A DNA stretch of 64,000 nt from a bacterium ADurb.Bin157 (GTDB lineage: Bacteria > Muiribacteriota > Ozemobacteria > Ozemobacterales > Ozemobacteraceae), in the NCBI GenBank assembly GCA_002070375.1, contig MWDD01000002.1:52914-116913 (forward strand), given 5' to 3'. The translations under genes were made by a program, and so were the position numbers. Of the stretch, positions 7,623 to 16,790 are shown in pieces. The notes under the pieces were generated by a model, which made no database searches, was not told where the DNA came from, and was given only the letters and a program-made list of their open reading frames with translations. Position 1 is the stretch's first letter. Every line of letters begins with the position of its first letter.

Positions 7623-10124
7623 ATGAAACTTTGGCCATTTGCTAAAAACTCAAAAGAGCCTTCATTGCTTATCAATGAATTACAAAATCCTGATGTTAAA
7701 ATACGGGAAGAAGCTTTTAATAGCTTGATTACAAATGAATTGCCTAAAACAGACAACATTATTTTAGGCGCACTGGAATCATTCGACGAGCTTCCTGACT
7801 CGATACTTGTGCCTTTAATTGAAGTTGCTGTTAAAAGAAAGATTTTGGAATGTTTGCCCATATTTAAAGCTTGTTTAAGCAACCCAAGTATTGATGTTAG
7901 GCATACGGCGTTTACGGCTCTGACATCTATTCAAACCCAAGAAAGCCTTGATGCAATTATATCTGCTCTGGGTGGGAACGACATTATGTTGAAACAAAAG
8001 ATCAGGACGCAAATAATAGAGCATTTTGGGCGTGAGGCTTTGGGGGCTTTAATAAGAGGCGTTCCTAAAGACAAAACGTTGCCGATCTATTTTGAAATTG
8101 TTTCCATAATGGAAGACTTGGATTTATTCAGTCTTATTAAAAGTAATTTTAGAAAGCCCGATGAAAAAGTTAAAGAGTTCTATTTTGAAACATTAACAAA
8201 ATTTAACCGTCCTGAGTTTTTGCCTCTATATTTAGAATATTACCCAAATGCAACGCATCAAAGAAAAACAAAAATAGAAGAAATATTGTTAGAATATTCG
8301 GTAAAAGAAGTTGTAGAAGCATTTAGAGAAGTTGCTCCAAAATCACTTGAAAATTACCATAACCTTTTTGATATTACTGTTATTGAGCGATTTTCAACAG
8401 ATAAGGGCGAGGTTTTCGCTTATCTTTCATCTTTACCTGAAACGCTTTACAGACGAAAAATGCTATTAAGGCTCTTAGAAAACATTGATGTCTTTTGCTA
8501 TTCTTACGTATTTGATTTGCTTAAAGATTCTTCTTCAGAAATTAGGTCGGCTTCCCTTAAAATCCTGTCTTCTCTTATTTCAGAAACTTGGGAGAGGATA
8601 AGCGATGCAGATGAATCCAACAAACCCATGCTTATAGAAACATACAATTTATGGGAGAAGCAAACGATTAGTTTGATGCGCGAACCGTTGAAAATGCTTG
8701 ACGAACAAAGAAAATGCGTTAAAAAATTATTTTTTATTTTTGTAAAACACAAGCATAGTATAGTTAATAATTTTATAAAGGATCTTTTTCAAAACAGCTT
8801 CGGGGAAACATACAACGCAATTCGCGAATGGAAGTTTGATGAGCAGATAGAATTGTATGACTGGGTAATTAAATCTGACCCTTCATTTGGAGCACTTATC
8901 TTGTCAGGTTTAAATTTAAGCTCTGAAGATAATATGTGGAGATTAGTTTTAAAGTTGTCAAATCGCTTCTCTGATAAGGAAGACAGCGATATTTTTATTA
9001 AAAACCTTGTTGCAAGATATCGCAATATAACTATTGATAAATATGCTCAAGACACTGACCCCGAAATTAGAAAAGCGGCCCTTAGCTTTGTATCATTTCA
9101 AGGACCTGCAAATTTAATAGATATAGCAAAATCCTCGCTAAAAGACTTTGTGCCAAGTGTCAGACTTATGGCATTAAAGATTCTGGAATCACATCGTTAC
9201 ACTGAATTTGATAATGCTTTGAAAGATGCAATGGGAGACCCGGATAACGATGTTTGTATGTATGCGATTGAGACTTTAAAACAACGGTTAGAGCCTGAAG
9301 CTTTTGTAACGTTAGTTGCAAAATTTTTAAACAGCACAAATGAAAATTTAAGAAATTTTGCAGTCAAAGAGGTCGCTCAGCTAACCAAGTTAAAATACAA
9401 AGAAAATTTTAATAAAATGCCTGTAGAAATTAGAAAGCTTGCAGGTAAAGTTATTCAAAAAATCGATAATGGATTTGGAGATCAGATTATTGAAGATCTC
9501 TCTTCCTTTGATCCCCAGACAAGGCTACAAGCAGTTTTGTTGTTAGAAAATATTGAAGTCGGCGAAAAGGCAAAAAATGCCCTAATTTCTGCTATGAAGG
9601 ATCCTTCCAAGCAAGTTCGTGCAGCAGTTGTTAAAACTCTTGGGCTACTTGGAGACCCTGAATTAATAAAACATTTGATAAGTTTCTTCAACGATCCTGA
9701 TACTCGAGTAAGGGCGAATACGGTTGAAGCTGTTGCAAGTATGGGTGACAGACAGGTTATTAAATTTTTGTTGCCATTTATTGAAGACGAAAATAACCGA
9801 ATCAGAGGCAATGCGGTGTTGGGAATTAAAAAATTGGGAAACTACAATGTTACACCTGTTTTGCAAAAAATGTTAAGTCATCAAGATTCTAATATGCGAG
9901 CAACGGGAATATGGGTAATGGGTGAAATCAAAGATTCTAATTATTTGCCATTTCTTTATCCCTTTGTGAATGACTCTGATGAAACCATAAGATACAATGC
10001 GGTAAAATCAATATCTAAAATTAATCCTCAAATACTTGCTAAATACTACTTTAACGCCCTAAGAAAAGACAGCTCCGAAAAAATAAGAAAGTTAGTTGAA
10101 GATCTAAGCTATAGGATTGTTTGA
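7623..10124 (+). CDS. Large HEAT-repeat protein, second of a paralogous pair
   Basis: I chose the ATG at 7623, seven bases after the stop of the first HEAT gene, giving 833 residues (MKLWPFAKNSKEPSLLINEL). The frame is open further upstream to a TTG at 7548, but those codons overlap the preceding gene and encode Arg-rich sequence unlike the rest. No good ribosome binding site precedes 7623, so translation may depend on coupling. The protein is a HEAT solenoid; clear units near the C-terminus are DPSKQVRAAVVKTLGLLGD, DPDTRVRANTVEAVASMGD and DENNRIRGNAVLGIKKLGN. These match the upstream paralogue unit for unit (for example NNRVRGNAIMTLWKLGYYKV against NNRIRGNAVLGIKKLGNYNV). There is no signal peptide. 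Function unknown. Confidence 0.72.
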   Translation: MKLWPFAKNSKEPSLLINELQNPDVKIREEAFNSLITNELPKTDNIILGALESFDELPDSILVPLIEVAVKRKILECLPIFKACLSNPSIDVRHTAFTALTSIQTQESLDAIISALGGNDIMLKQKIRTQIIEHFGREALGALIRGVPKDKTLPIYFEIVSIMEDLDLFSLIKSNFRKPDEKVKEFYFETLTKFNRPEFLPLYLEYYPNATHQRKTKIEEILLEYSVKEVVEAFREVAPKSLENYHNLFDITVIERFSTDKGEVFAYLSSLPETLYRRKMLLRLLENIDVFCYSYVFDLLKDSSSEIRSASLKILSSLISETWERISDADESNKPMLIETYNLWEKQTISLMREPLKMLDEQRKCVKKLFFIFVKHKHSIVNNFIKDLFQNSFGETYNAIREWKFDEQIELYDWVIKSDPSFGALILSGLNLSSEDNMWRLVLKLSNRFSDKEDSDIFIKNLVARYRNITIDKYAQDTDPEIRKAALSFVSFQGPANLIDIAKSSLKDFVPSVRLMALKILESHRYTEFDNALKDAMGDPDNDVCMYAIETLKQRLEPEAFVTLVAKFLNSTNENLRNFAVKEVAQLTKLKYKENFNKMPVEIRKLAGKVIQKIDNGFGDQIIEDLSSFDPQTRLQAVLLLENIEVGEKAKNALISAMKDPSKQVRAAVVKTLGLLGDPELIKHLISFFNDPDTRVRANTVEAVASMGDRQVIKFLLPFIEDENNRIRGNAVLGIKKLGNYNVTPVLQKMLSHQDSNMRATGIWVMGEIKDSNYLPFLYPFVNDSDETIRYNAVKSISKINPQILAKYYFNALRKDSSEKIRKLVEDLSYRIV

Positions 10125-10125
10125 T

Positions 10126-10569
10126 ATGAAACTCTCAGGTCGTCAAATAATTGAAATAATCAGAAATCACTTTTACCACGGGGACGCATCATTAGGCGCC
10201 TCTGATTTATTTTGGCTTCTTCTTTTTCCGGGAATATTAATGATTATATTCCTGTTTTTTTATAGCCGAGCAGGGAAGGGCCCTAATAGTAAGAACGATG
10301 AATTTATGTCATTAAAAGAAGATGATTATGATCTTTTTGACAGCATTAGATTACAAAAAGGGTTAGAGTCTTTTGACAGAGATTTTATCTTATCACTATG
10401 CCAAGAACATAAAATTGAGGCAGTCAAAGTTTTATTAGACAAGACACTATACGAAAAGTTGGAAGCAAGTTTAAGTTTTTACAACTTAAAGAATGGTATT
10501 GATTCTGAAAAAGATATTAATGTCTCCCACCTAAGAAAGATCAAGCGAAAAATATTTTCAAGTCATTAA
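10126..10569 (+). CDS. Small single-span membrane protein of the HEAT operon
   Basis: The ATG at 10126 lies one base after the stop of the second HEAT gene, giving 147 residues. One hydrophobic segment (DLFWLLLFPGILMIIFLFFY, about residues 28-47) is followed by a charged cytoplasmic or periplasmic domain of about 95 residues (DDYDLFDSIRLQKGLESF, then KIEAVKVLLDKTLYEKLEAS). I do not recognise the domain. Tight spacing makes it the third gene of the HEAT operon, so it may be the membrane partner that docks the HEAT proteins; that is inference. Its stop codon overlaps the stop codon of dtd on the opposite strand by two bases. Confidence 0.6.
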   Translation: MKLSGRQIIEIIRNHFYHGDASLGASDLFWLLLFPGILMIIFLFFYSRAGKGPNSKNDEFMSLKEDDYDLFDSIRLQKGLESFDRDFILSLCQEHKIEAVKVLLDKTLYEKLEASLSFYNLKNGIDSEKDINVSHLRKIKRKIFSSH

Positions 10570-11024
10570 ATAATATTCCCGGGTTCCTTTTCAACTAATA
10601 TAGTAACCGGGCCTTCGTTAACTTGTTCTATTTTCATATTTGCTCCAAAAATACCTTTTGCAACTTTTTTAATGCCATTGTTCAGTAATTCTTGGCAAAA
10701 TAAATTGTATAAGTTCTCAGCTTTATTGGGAGCCTCTGCTTTTATAAAACTGGGACGAAAACCTCTGCTTATATCGCCATATAAAGTAAATTGCGATACT
10801 GCCATTATTTCGGCACCGATGTCCAATAACGAAAGGTTCATTTTATCTGCAGAATCAGGGAAAATCCTTAGACCGGTAATTTTTTTAGCCATCCATTTAA
10901 TTTCATTTTCTGTGTCGCCTATGCCTACACCCAGATAACAAATTAGTCCTGTGGAAATTTCAGAAATTAATTCATTGTCTACCCACAATTTGCTAGATGA
11001 TACTCTCTGTATAGTTGCTTTCAT
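10566..11024 (-). CDS. dtd: D-aminoacyl-tRNA deacylase
   Basis: Dtd hydrolyses D-amino acids mischarged on tRNA (and glycine mischarged on tRNA-Ala), keeping D-residues out of proteins. The 152-residue length is typical. The cross-subunit motif SQFTLYGD is at about residues 78-85, and the second active-site motif reads NEGPVT, a conservative variant of the usual Gly-Pro-containing NxGPVT. The usual GRRPSF is GFRPSF here. A good GGAGG site precedes the ATG at 11024. It is a single gene, convergent with the HEAT operon (stop codons overlap) and separated from secDF by a terminator. Assignment is secure. Confidence 0.95.
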   Translation of the reverse strand: MKATIQRVSSSKLWVDNELISEISTGLICYLGVGIGDTENEIKWMAKKITGLRIFPDSADKMNLSLLDIGAEIMAVSQFTLYGDISRGFRPSFIKAEAPNKAENLYNLFCQELLNNGIKKVAKGIFGANMKIEQVNEGPVTILVEKEPGNII

Positions 11025-11046
11025 AACTACCTCCGTTTAAAAGAAG

Positions 11047-11068
11047 AAAGGGTGCATAAGCACCCTTT
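11047..11068 (-). terminator. Rho-independent terminator after secF
   Basis: A perfect 9-bp stem (AAAGGGTGC/GCACCCTTT) with a 4-base loop is followed, reading the minus strand, by a pyrimidine tract TTCTTTT. It sits between the secF stop and the dtd start and would end the secDF transcript. Confidence 0.85.
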
Positions 11069-11097
11069 CGTATTAATCAATATGCTTGTATTGAAAA

Positions 11098-12033
11098 TTA
11101 TGCTGATTTTTCTTTTTTATGCAATCCGAAAATATCTACAATACAAGGAGCAGCAATCACTAAAGAAGAGTAGGTGCCAACAACACAACCTATTGTTAAG
11201 GCTACTGAGAAGTTGTGAATTGAAGAACCGCCATAAAGCACTAATGCTATTAAAGCTAATAATGTTGTAAAAGTTGTATTTGCTGTTCTGCTTAATGATT
11301 GTATGACTGACTCGTCAATAATTTCCAACATGTTGGTTTGCTTGGAAATTCTTTTGTTTTCTCTGATTCTGTCAAAAATAACAATAGAGTTATTAACAGA
11401 GTAACCAAGCAATGTTAAAACAGCAGCTAAAACCGTAGTGTCGAATTCTATACCCATAAGAGAAATAAAACCCAAAACTATAAGTAAATCATGCACAACG
11501 GCTACGATAACTCCCGAAGCTGAGTGAAAATCAAACCTATAGCCGAGATATAGCAAAATTCCGATAACTGACAAAAATGCTGCTTGCAAAGCTTGCTTTT
11601 TCATTTCATCACCTAAAGTCGGACCTACATTTGATATTTCCCTTGTCGAGCGATCGTATGGTAAAAGCGTGCTAAGTTCTTCCAATATAGTATCGTGAAT
11701 TTCAGAGGTTGATTTTGTGTCGAGGTTTGCTACCGGGTATTGAATTATAAATTCTCGTTGCTTGCCTTCAGCTACAGCTTGAACAACCACTTGATCCGGA
11801 GAAAAGTAAAATCTGTTAGAGTCAGCGTTAATTTTATCTTTTATTTTAGTAAAGGCTGCTTTTATTTCAGTTTCATTTGTTTCTTTATCAAAAGTCACAC
11901 GAATGATATTTCCGCCTTTAAAGTCGATGCCGTAGTTAAATCCTTTGATAAGAAAAAGTAAAATTGAAGCTACTATTAGCGCTAAAGAAAAAAAGTAGTA
12001 AGTTTTCCGATTTTTCATTACTTTAAAATTCAT
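11098..12033 (-). CDS. secF: Protein translocase subunit SecF
   Basis: SecF works with SecD in the inner membrane, using proton motive force to pull exported proteins through SecYEG. The 311 residues show the family pattern: a first membrane span (YYFFSLALIVASILLFLI), the GFNYGIDFKGGNIIRV segment, a periplasmic domain, then five membrane spans containing DLLIVLGFISLMGIEFD, LTLLGYSVNNSIVIFDRIRE and the final FTTLLALIALVLYGG. Its start lies 25 bases downstream of the secD stop with AAGGAA upstream, so secD-secF form an operon ended by the hairpin at 11047-11068. No yajC is seen next to it. Assignment is secure. Confidence 0.95.
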   Translation of the reverse strand: MNFKVMKNRKTYYFFSLALIVASILLFLIKGFNYGIDFKGGNIIRVTFDKETNETEIKAAFTKIKDKINADSNRFYFSPDQVVVQAVAEGKQREFIIQYPVANLDTKSTSEIHDTILEELSTLLPYDRSTREISNVGPTLGDEMKKQALQAAFLSVIGILLYLGYRFDFHSASGVIVAVVHDLLIVLGFISLMGIEFDTTVLAAVLTLLGYSVNNSIVIFDRIRENKRISKQTNMLEIIDESVIQSLSRTANTTFTTLLALIALVLYGGSSIHNFSVALTIGCVVGTYSSLVIAAPCIVDIFGLHKKEKSA

Positions 12034-12058
12034 ATTATTTATTCCTTTTGGTTGTTTA

Positions 12059-13756
12059 TCAGATGTTTAAAGTTTTTATCTTGCCGCTGTTATAGCGAAG
12101 CTCAAGTAACAATTTTGTGACTACAACCGCAGTATAAATGTTTGCGATAAGCCCAATGCCGAGTGTTGTCGCAAACCCTCTGATCGGACCTGCGGTAAAT
12201 GCGTAAAGGATTGCAACAACCAAAAGGGTAGTTATGTTTGAGTCAATAATGCAACTAAGAGCTCTGTCAAATCCGGATGCAATTGAAGCTCTTACAGTTT
12301 TGCCCGATTTATATTCTTCTATGATTCGTTCAAATATGATTACGTTAGCATCAACTGCCATGCCTAACGAAAGAATTAATCCTGCAATACCGGGCATTGT
12401 CATCGTGCCGCCAAAAAATACAAGTGATGCGAAAACAATCAGAGTATTAAGCACCAAGGCAAGATTTGCATAATGACCCAAACTTTTGTAAACAAAAATC
12501 ATATAGGCGGTTACAAGAAGAAAGCCAACGATACCGGCAATTACACCTGCATCAATTGATTTTTGACCTAAGGTTGGGCCTACAACACGGCTTTCGAGAG
12601 CTATCAAACTAGCGGGCAGTGCGCCGGCTCTTAAAACTATAGCTAAGTTCTGAGCTTCTTCAAAAGTGAAGTTTCCGGTAATTTGAGCCATGCCGCCTGT
12701 AATCCTGCTTTGAATCACGGGAGCACTGTGAACTTTGTTGTCTAAAACAATGGCAAGCTGTTTTCCAAGGTTTGCACCGGTTACTCTTGCAAACTTTGCA
12801 GCACCATCTGAATTAAACTCTAAGTTAACTATAGGTCGTCCAAGTTCATCAAATGAAACTTTTGCATACTTCAAATCGCTTCCTGTAACATCAGGCTTTT
12901 TGTTCAATCTATACCATAATGCTGTTTGTTTTGCGTTGCCCGGCTGCATCAGAACAAGTTCGCTTTGGGGGTCAAACGTGCCGAGTGTGTCGACTGTGGT
13001 AGATTGATAGTTAACAATATGAAACTGCAACATAGCAGTGTTTTGAATGAGTTGCTTAACCCCTTCCGGGTCTTTTACACCGGGCAATTGTATTCTTATG
13101 CGATTATTGTCTTGAGCTTTAATGCTAGGTTCGGCAATACCATACATATCAATGCGGTTTCTGATGATTTCGACAGAGCGCTGCACGGCATCTGCTATGT
13201 TATCGCTATCTTGTACAGACTGCAGATCAACTTGATACACAAGATCAATTCCACCTTTTAAGTCTAAACCAAGCGTGATTTTTTTGTTCGGAAAGAATGA
13301 GGTGATTGCCAACGGCATAGAAGCATATAATCTAGTTTTTTTAACAGCTTCTTTTAAGTTGTCAGGAGTTATATTTGCTGCATTTATAGTAATCACGAAA
13401 TCTGTATAATCGGTATTAACTACTCTAACATCAAGTTTGCTTTCAACTAAAGTTCTACGAATTTCGTCAGCAACTTTGTTTAGTACATCCTCAATTTTTG
13501 CAGGGTTCTTTGCTCTGTTAAAAAGTTCAGAGGCGACATTTGCGCGCACTTTTAATATTGAACCGGTTGCAGCGTCAGCTTCTGTTTGAGAAGCTTCAAG
13601 ATACTCAAAAGAGGCTATTGGGATAGCGTTTTGTTCTTCGGGTGTTAAGGTTCCGAAAACGTTGCTCCACCAAGTTGTAGATGGTAGCGTGTAGAGCAGT
13701 GATAACAAAAAAACTGCCAATACTACAGTAATTTTTAGACTGTGTTTACTATTCAT
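12059..13756 (-). CDS. secD: Protein translocase subunit SecD
   Basis: SecD is the large RND-type partner of SecF and binds emerging pre-proteins in the periplasm. I chose the ATG at 13756 because GGGAG sits seven bases upstream; the frame runs nine codons further to 13783 without a ribosome binding site. The 565 residues contain a first membrane span, GLDLKGGIDLVYQVD, the periplasmic domain with RIRIQLPGVKDPE, and the C-terminal six-span region with IAGLILSLGMAVDANVIIFE, the conserved proton-relay helix. Length is a little under the E. coli protein (about 615). It is the first gene of the secDF operon, divergent from the amidase operon. Confidence 0.95.
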   Translation of the reverse strand: MNSKHSLKITVVLAVFLLSLLYTLPSTTWWSNVFGTLTPEEQNAIPIASFEYLEASQTEADAATGSILKVRANVASELFNRAKNPAKIEDVLNKVADEIRRTLVESKLDVRVVNTDYTDFVITINAANITPDNLKEAVKKTRLYASMPLAITSFFPNKKITLGLDLKGGIDLVYQVDLQSVQDSDNIADAVQRSVEIIRNRIDMYGIAEPSIKAQDNNRIRIQLPGVKDPEGVKQLIQNTAMLQFHIVNYQSTTVDTLGTFDPQSELVLMQPGNAKQTALWYRLNKKPDVTGSDLKYAKVSFDELGRPIVNLEFNSDGAAKFARVTGANLGKQLAIVLDNKVHSAPVIQSRITGGMAQITGNFTFEEAQNLAIVLRAGALPASLIALESRVVGPTLGQKSIDAGVIAGIVGFLLVTAYMIFVYKSLGHYANLALVLNTLIVFASLVFFGGTMTMPGIAGLILSLGMAVDANVIIFERIIEEYKSGKTVRASIASGFDRALSCIIDSNITTLLVVAILYAFTAGPIRGFATTLGIGLIANIYTAVVVTKLLLELRYNSGKIKTLNI

Positions 13757-13857
13757 TAGTAACTCCCTATAAATTTGAACCAAAGTGAGTATCTATTATA
13801 TGCAAGTGTATGTTGCAAGTCAACAATATTTATTTTTGCCAATTCCTTTTAAATACA

Positions 13858-13886
13858 TTGAAATCTGTTTAATTTAAAATTATAAT
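13858..13886 (+). promoter_or_regulatory. Promoter of the amidase operon, probably giving a leaderless mRNA
   Basis: TTGAAA at 13858-13863 and a perfect TATAAT at 13881-13886 are 17 bases apart. Transcription starting seven bases after the -10 would begin at about 13893, one base before the ATG at 13894. No ribosome binding site is present. Confidence 0.7.
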
Positions 13887-13893
13887 AATTCTT

Positions 13894-15903
13894 ATGATTA
13901 AGTACGCTAAAAACATTAGACCACGTATTGCTCTTTTCTTATTCATTTTTCTTCTAAGCTTTTTAAATGTAGCTCTGGGTAAGGTAAATATTAAGCCGCT
14001 TTTTGGGGTGAAAATTTTATTAGACCCGGGGCATGGTGGTTATGATCCCGGTGCAATAGGGCCGAGTGGTTTAAAAGAGTCACATGTAAATTTGCGAGTG
14101 GCGAGGTATTTGAAATATCTTCTTGAGGCAGACGGCGCGACTGTCTGTTTAACCAGGGAAAAAGATAATACTCTCGCTTTGTCCGACAGGATAAGGTTTG
14201 CTGAAACTTATAACCCGCACTTATTTGTTTCAATTCACCATAATTCCTCTCTTTCACCGCGAAATAGTTCAAGAGCCGAGATATATTACGCGGCTGCGGA
14301 TCATGGAATTTCAAAAATGCTGGCTGATTCTATGCGAAACGAATTGGCTAAAGCTTCTTTCGGTAATGACTCTGTTGTTGTCCCGGGAGGTTTTTATTTA
14401 TTAAGAAATAGCCCATGCCCTGCTATTATTTCAGAGGCAGCATATATTTCAGTTGCCGATTCTGAAAAGCAGCTAATGACAGGAAAAGCTCTGACAAACC
14501 AGGCTCAAGCGCTGAGAACAGCTATAAAAAAGGTCCTGCCAACGCGTATGTTAAATGTGGATGCTTATTTTAGTGATCCTCTTGTTTTGAGTTCCCCTTA
14601 CTTTAATTTTATATTAACTTCTGACAAACCAATAGAAAGTATTAATGGTTACTTAAAAAAATTTCCGGGAGCTTTCTTTTTTGGTTTTGAACGCATGCTG
14701 GGATGGTGCAATTCATATAAATTGTATAATGTAACACCCTTACATAGCGGAGATTTTGTTTTAAATTTAATGTTTCGGGCAAAAGATAACTCTGTTTCAC
14801 CCCAAAAGAAAATAAGATTCAATGTTAAACTTCCTGTTTCAAATGTGATGGCTTTGCCTATTGCTCCATATATTCCAAAGGGCTTTAAGGGTAAATTTCC
14901 TGTTTTCATTACTCTTTCTGATGCTCTCGGACGCCCTAATACCAGAAAAGCTAAGGTTAAAATTACTTCCTACGTTCCGGCTCTGCATAAAATTAATAAG
15001 TTAGCTGCAATGTTAGTTGAATTAGCTTCTTTAAACTTAAGCGGGTTTGCTTTTTATGAACAAGTTGCTGAAACTTTTACTTCTGACAAAGGTGACGCTA
15101 TTTTACACATAGACTTAAGTGGGGATGAAAATGGGTTTATCCTTATTTATGCTGAATCAGAAGGGACTGTATCCGATCCAATTCAAATTCCGATACAAGA
15201 GGTCGAATCTCATTATGTTCTGGGGCGATTATTGAATAAATCAGAATCTGTAAGTAATGCTAAGATTTTATTTGATGATAAATCTACGGTCTCAGCACGA
15301 AATGGTTATTTTTTCTTTGAAACCCCCCATAAAAATCTAACTTTAGATATCGTGCCGACTCTAGGTTTTTCACCGCTAAAATATAATATTGCTTCCATGT
15401 CTGAACCTGTCAACATGCCTCTGATAGAAATCGAAAAGGTCTCAGAAAATTTATATGGTAAAACCATAGGAATAATTTCACCAAATGGGTTTGATTTGCA
15501 AGTCAGAAAACTCACTTCCTTACTATTGAGATCCGGTTGCAATGTAATTAGATTTAAATCTGATGAAAAATTAAGAAATCCTGAATATCAAAACGTATTA
15601 GACGCAAATTTACAGGAAAACTTACTTTGTTTATTGTCTTTTAAAAATTCCGATTCAAATATAATGAAAATTCGACATTATCACAGAAAAGGAACCGGTA
15701 GCAGAATTGCAACTAAACTTTGTGAGGCTATCGGGCTTAATGACAAAAATATTGAGGTGGCGGTTATGCCGGGTTCGGATTATGAAATCAACCATTCACA
15801 AGCCACAGCATTAGTATTGGCATTGCCTCAAAAAATTGAAGATAGTGATTCGAGCTACATAATTGAAAAATTATTTCAAGTTTTAAATGTTGAATTAAAA
15901 TAA
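13894..15903 (+). CDS. Secreted N-acetylmuramoyl-L-alanine amidase with degenerate second domain
   Basis: This protein cleaves the bond between MurNAc and L-alanine in peptidoglycan. A signal peptide (hydrophobic RIALFLFIFLLSFLNVALG) precedes an Amidase_3 domain at about residues 38-215. It has the zinc ligands in LLDPGHGGYDPG, the Glu of LKESHVN and the second His of VSIHHNSS, and the catalytic Glu in AIISEAAYIS. Residues about 220-505 are beta-rich, probably Ig-like or carboxypeptidase-regulatory-like modules. Residues about 525-669 look like a second, degenerate amidase fold lacking zinc ligands. At 669 residues it is much longer than simple AmiC-type enzymes. It heads a four-gene operon (next gene 13 bases away). 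The start is fixed by the signal peptide although no Shine-Dalgarno site precedes it. Confidence 0.88.
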   Translation: MIKYAKNIRPRIALFLFIFLLSFLNVALGKVNIKPLFGVKILLDPGHGGYDPGAIGPSGLKESHVNLRVARYLKYLLEADGATVCLTREKDNTLALSDRIRFAETYNPHLFVSIHHNSSLSPRNSSRAEIYYAAADHGISKMLADSMRNELAKASFGNDSVVVPGGFYLLRNSPCPAIISEAAYISVADSEKQLMTGKALTNQAQALRTAIKKVLPTRMLNVDAYFSDPLVLSSPYFNFILTSDKPIESINGYLKKFPGAFFFGFERMLGWCNSYKLYNVTPLHSGDFVLNLMFRAKDNSVSPQKKIRFNVKLPVSNVMALPIAPYIPKGFKGKFPVFITLSDALGRPNTRKAKVKITSYVPALHKINKLAAMLVELASLNLSGFAFYEQVAETFTSDKGDAILHIDLSGDENGFILIYAESEGTVSDPIQIPIQEVESHYVLGRLLNKSESVSNAKILFDDKSTVSARNGYFFFETPHKNLTLDIVPTLGFSPLKYNIASMSEPVNMPLIEIEKVSENLYGKTIGIISPNGFDLQVRKLTSLLLRSGCNVIRFKSDEKLRNPEYQNVLDANLQENLLCLLSFKNSDSNIMKIRHYHRKGTGSRIATKLCEAIGLNDKNIEVAVMPGSDYEINHSQATALVLALPQKIEDSDSSYIIEKLFQVLNVELK

Positions 15904-15916
15904 AAACGAGGTTGTA

Positions 15917-16780
15917 ATGGAACAGGAAAAAAACAAAGTAGATGCTTCAGAAGCGCGTTACCATCAAGAAACTCATTGTCAAAGCTGTGGCAGATTTGTG
16001 GGTGTTTTCACAAGATGTCCGTATTGTCAGGCGTTAACCCAAAAAAGAATGTCAATAAGAGTTTTTAAAGTTTTATCTGTATTAGTCTCAACTGTTGGTT
16101 TGTTGTTATTGCTTTTTTATGCAAGAAACGTAAAAACACCTGAAACAAAAATTTCAGATTTAGGGCCTTTAAGTAATTTTGCTCACGTTAGAATTAAGGG
16201 TATTGTAACTCAAAGCTACGGAATTCATGAAAAATGGGGTTCGTTGGGATTTGTTGTGAGTGAAGGTGCTAATGATAATCCGGTTACTATTCGTGTTTCT
16301 GCTTATTCTAAAGTGGCTAAAGCTATAGCTGATGCTGATAAAATTCCCAAAAAGGGCGATTATATATATGTTGAAGGACAAGTGAGATTTCAAAAAGATA
16401 CTGCAAGTCTTTTGTTGAATGCTCCCGAACACATAGAATTTATTGAAAAAGCAGTAGATGACCCTGAAATTGTCTCTTTCGTCGAACTTGACAGTATTAA
16501 TTCATCTGTTTCAGGCAAATTGGTTCGAACAACAGGTAATATAAATGCTAAACAGTCGTTTCCGACCGGAATGTTGCTGACCTTAGATGATGGTAGCGCA
16601 AACGGCTTCAAAGTTTGGATAGCAAAAAATCTATGGGATGAGAGGCAAAATCCTGAGGTCGGGGATCTTGTAGAGATAACCGGAAAAGTTGCCTCTTTTA
16701 AAGGGGAAATTCAGATAAACTTATTGAAAAAAGGTGACTTAAAAGTAGCCAAAAGAGTGGCTCCTGAAAATAAACAGTAA
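15917..16780 (+). CDS. Membrane protein with N-terminal zinc ribbon and two OB-fold-like domains
   Basis: The 287-residue product has a CxxC...CxxC zinc ribbon at residues 21-37 (HCQSCGRFVGVFTRCPYC), one membrane span at about 46-68 (FKVLSVLVSTVGLLLLLFY), and two beta-rich domains. The first, about residues 85-185, contains FAHVRIKGIVTQSYG and GDYIYVEGQVRFQ. The second, about 195-280, contains GKLVRTTGNINAKQSF, LTLDDGSANGFKVWIA and GDLVEITGKVASFKGEIQI. Both follow the pattern of single-strand nucleic-acid-type OB folds, although location outside the membrane makes DNA binding doubtful. GAGG precedes the ATG. It sits between the amidase and the TctA-like permease in one operon. Specific function unknown. 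Confidence 0.65.
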   Translation: MEQEKNKVDASEARYHQETHCQSCGRFVGVFTRCPYCQALTQKRMSIRVFKVLSVLVSTVGLLLLLFYARNVKTPETKISDLGPLSNFAHVRIKGIVTQSYGIHEKWGSLGFVVSEGANDNPVTIRVSAYSKVAKAIADADKIPKKGDYIYVEGQVRFQKDTASLLLNAPEHIEFIEKAVDDPEIVSFVELDSINSSVSGKLVRTTGNINAKQSFPTGMLLTLDDGSANGFKVWIAKNLWDERQNPEVGDLVEITGKVASFKGEIQINLLKKGDLKVAKRVAPENKQ

Positions 16781-16790
16781 GGAGCAAGTT

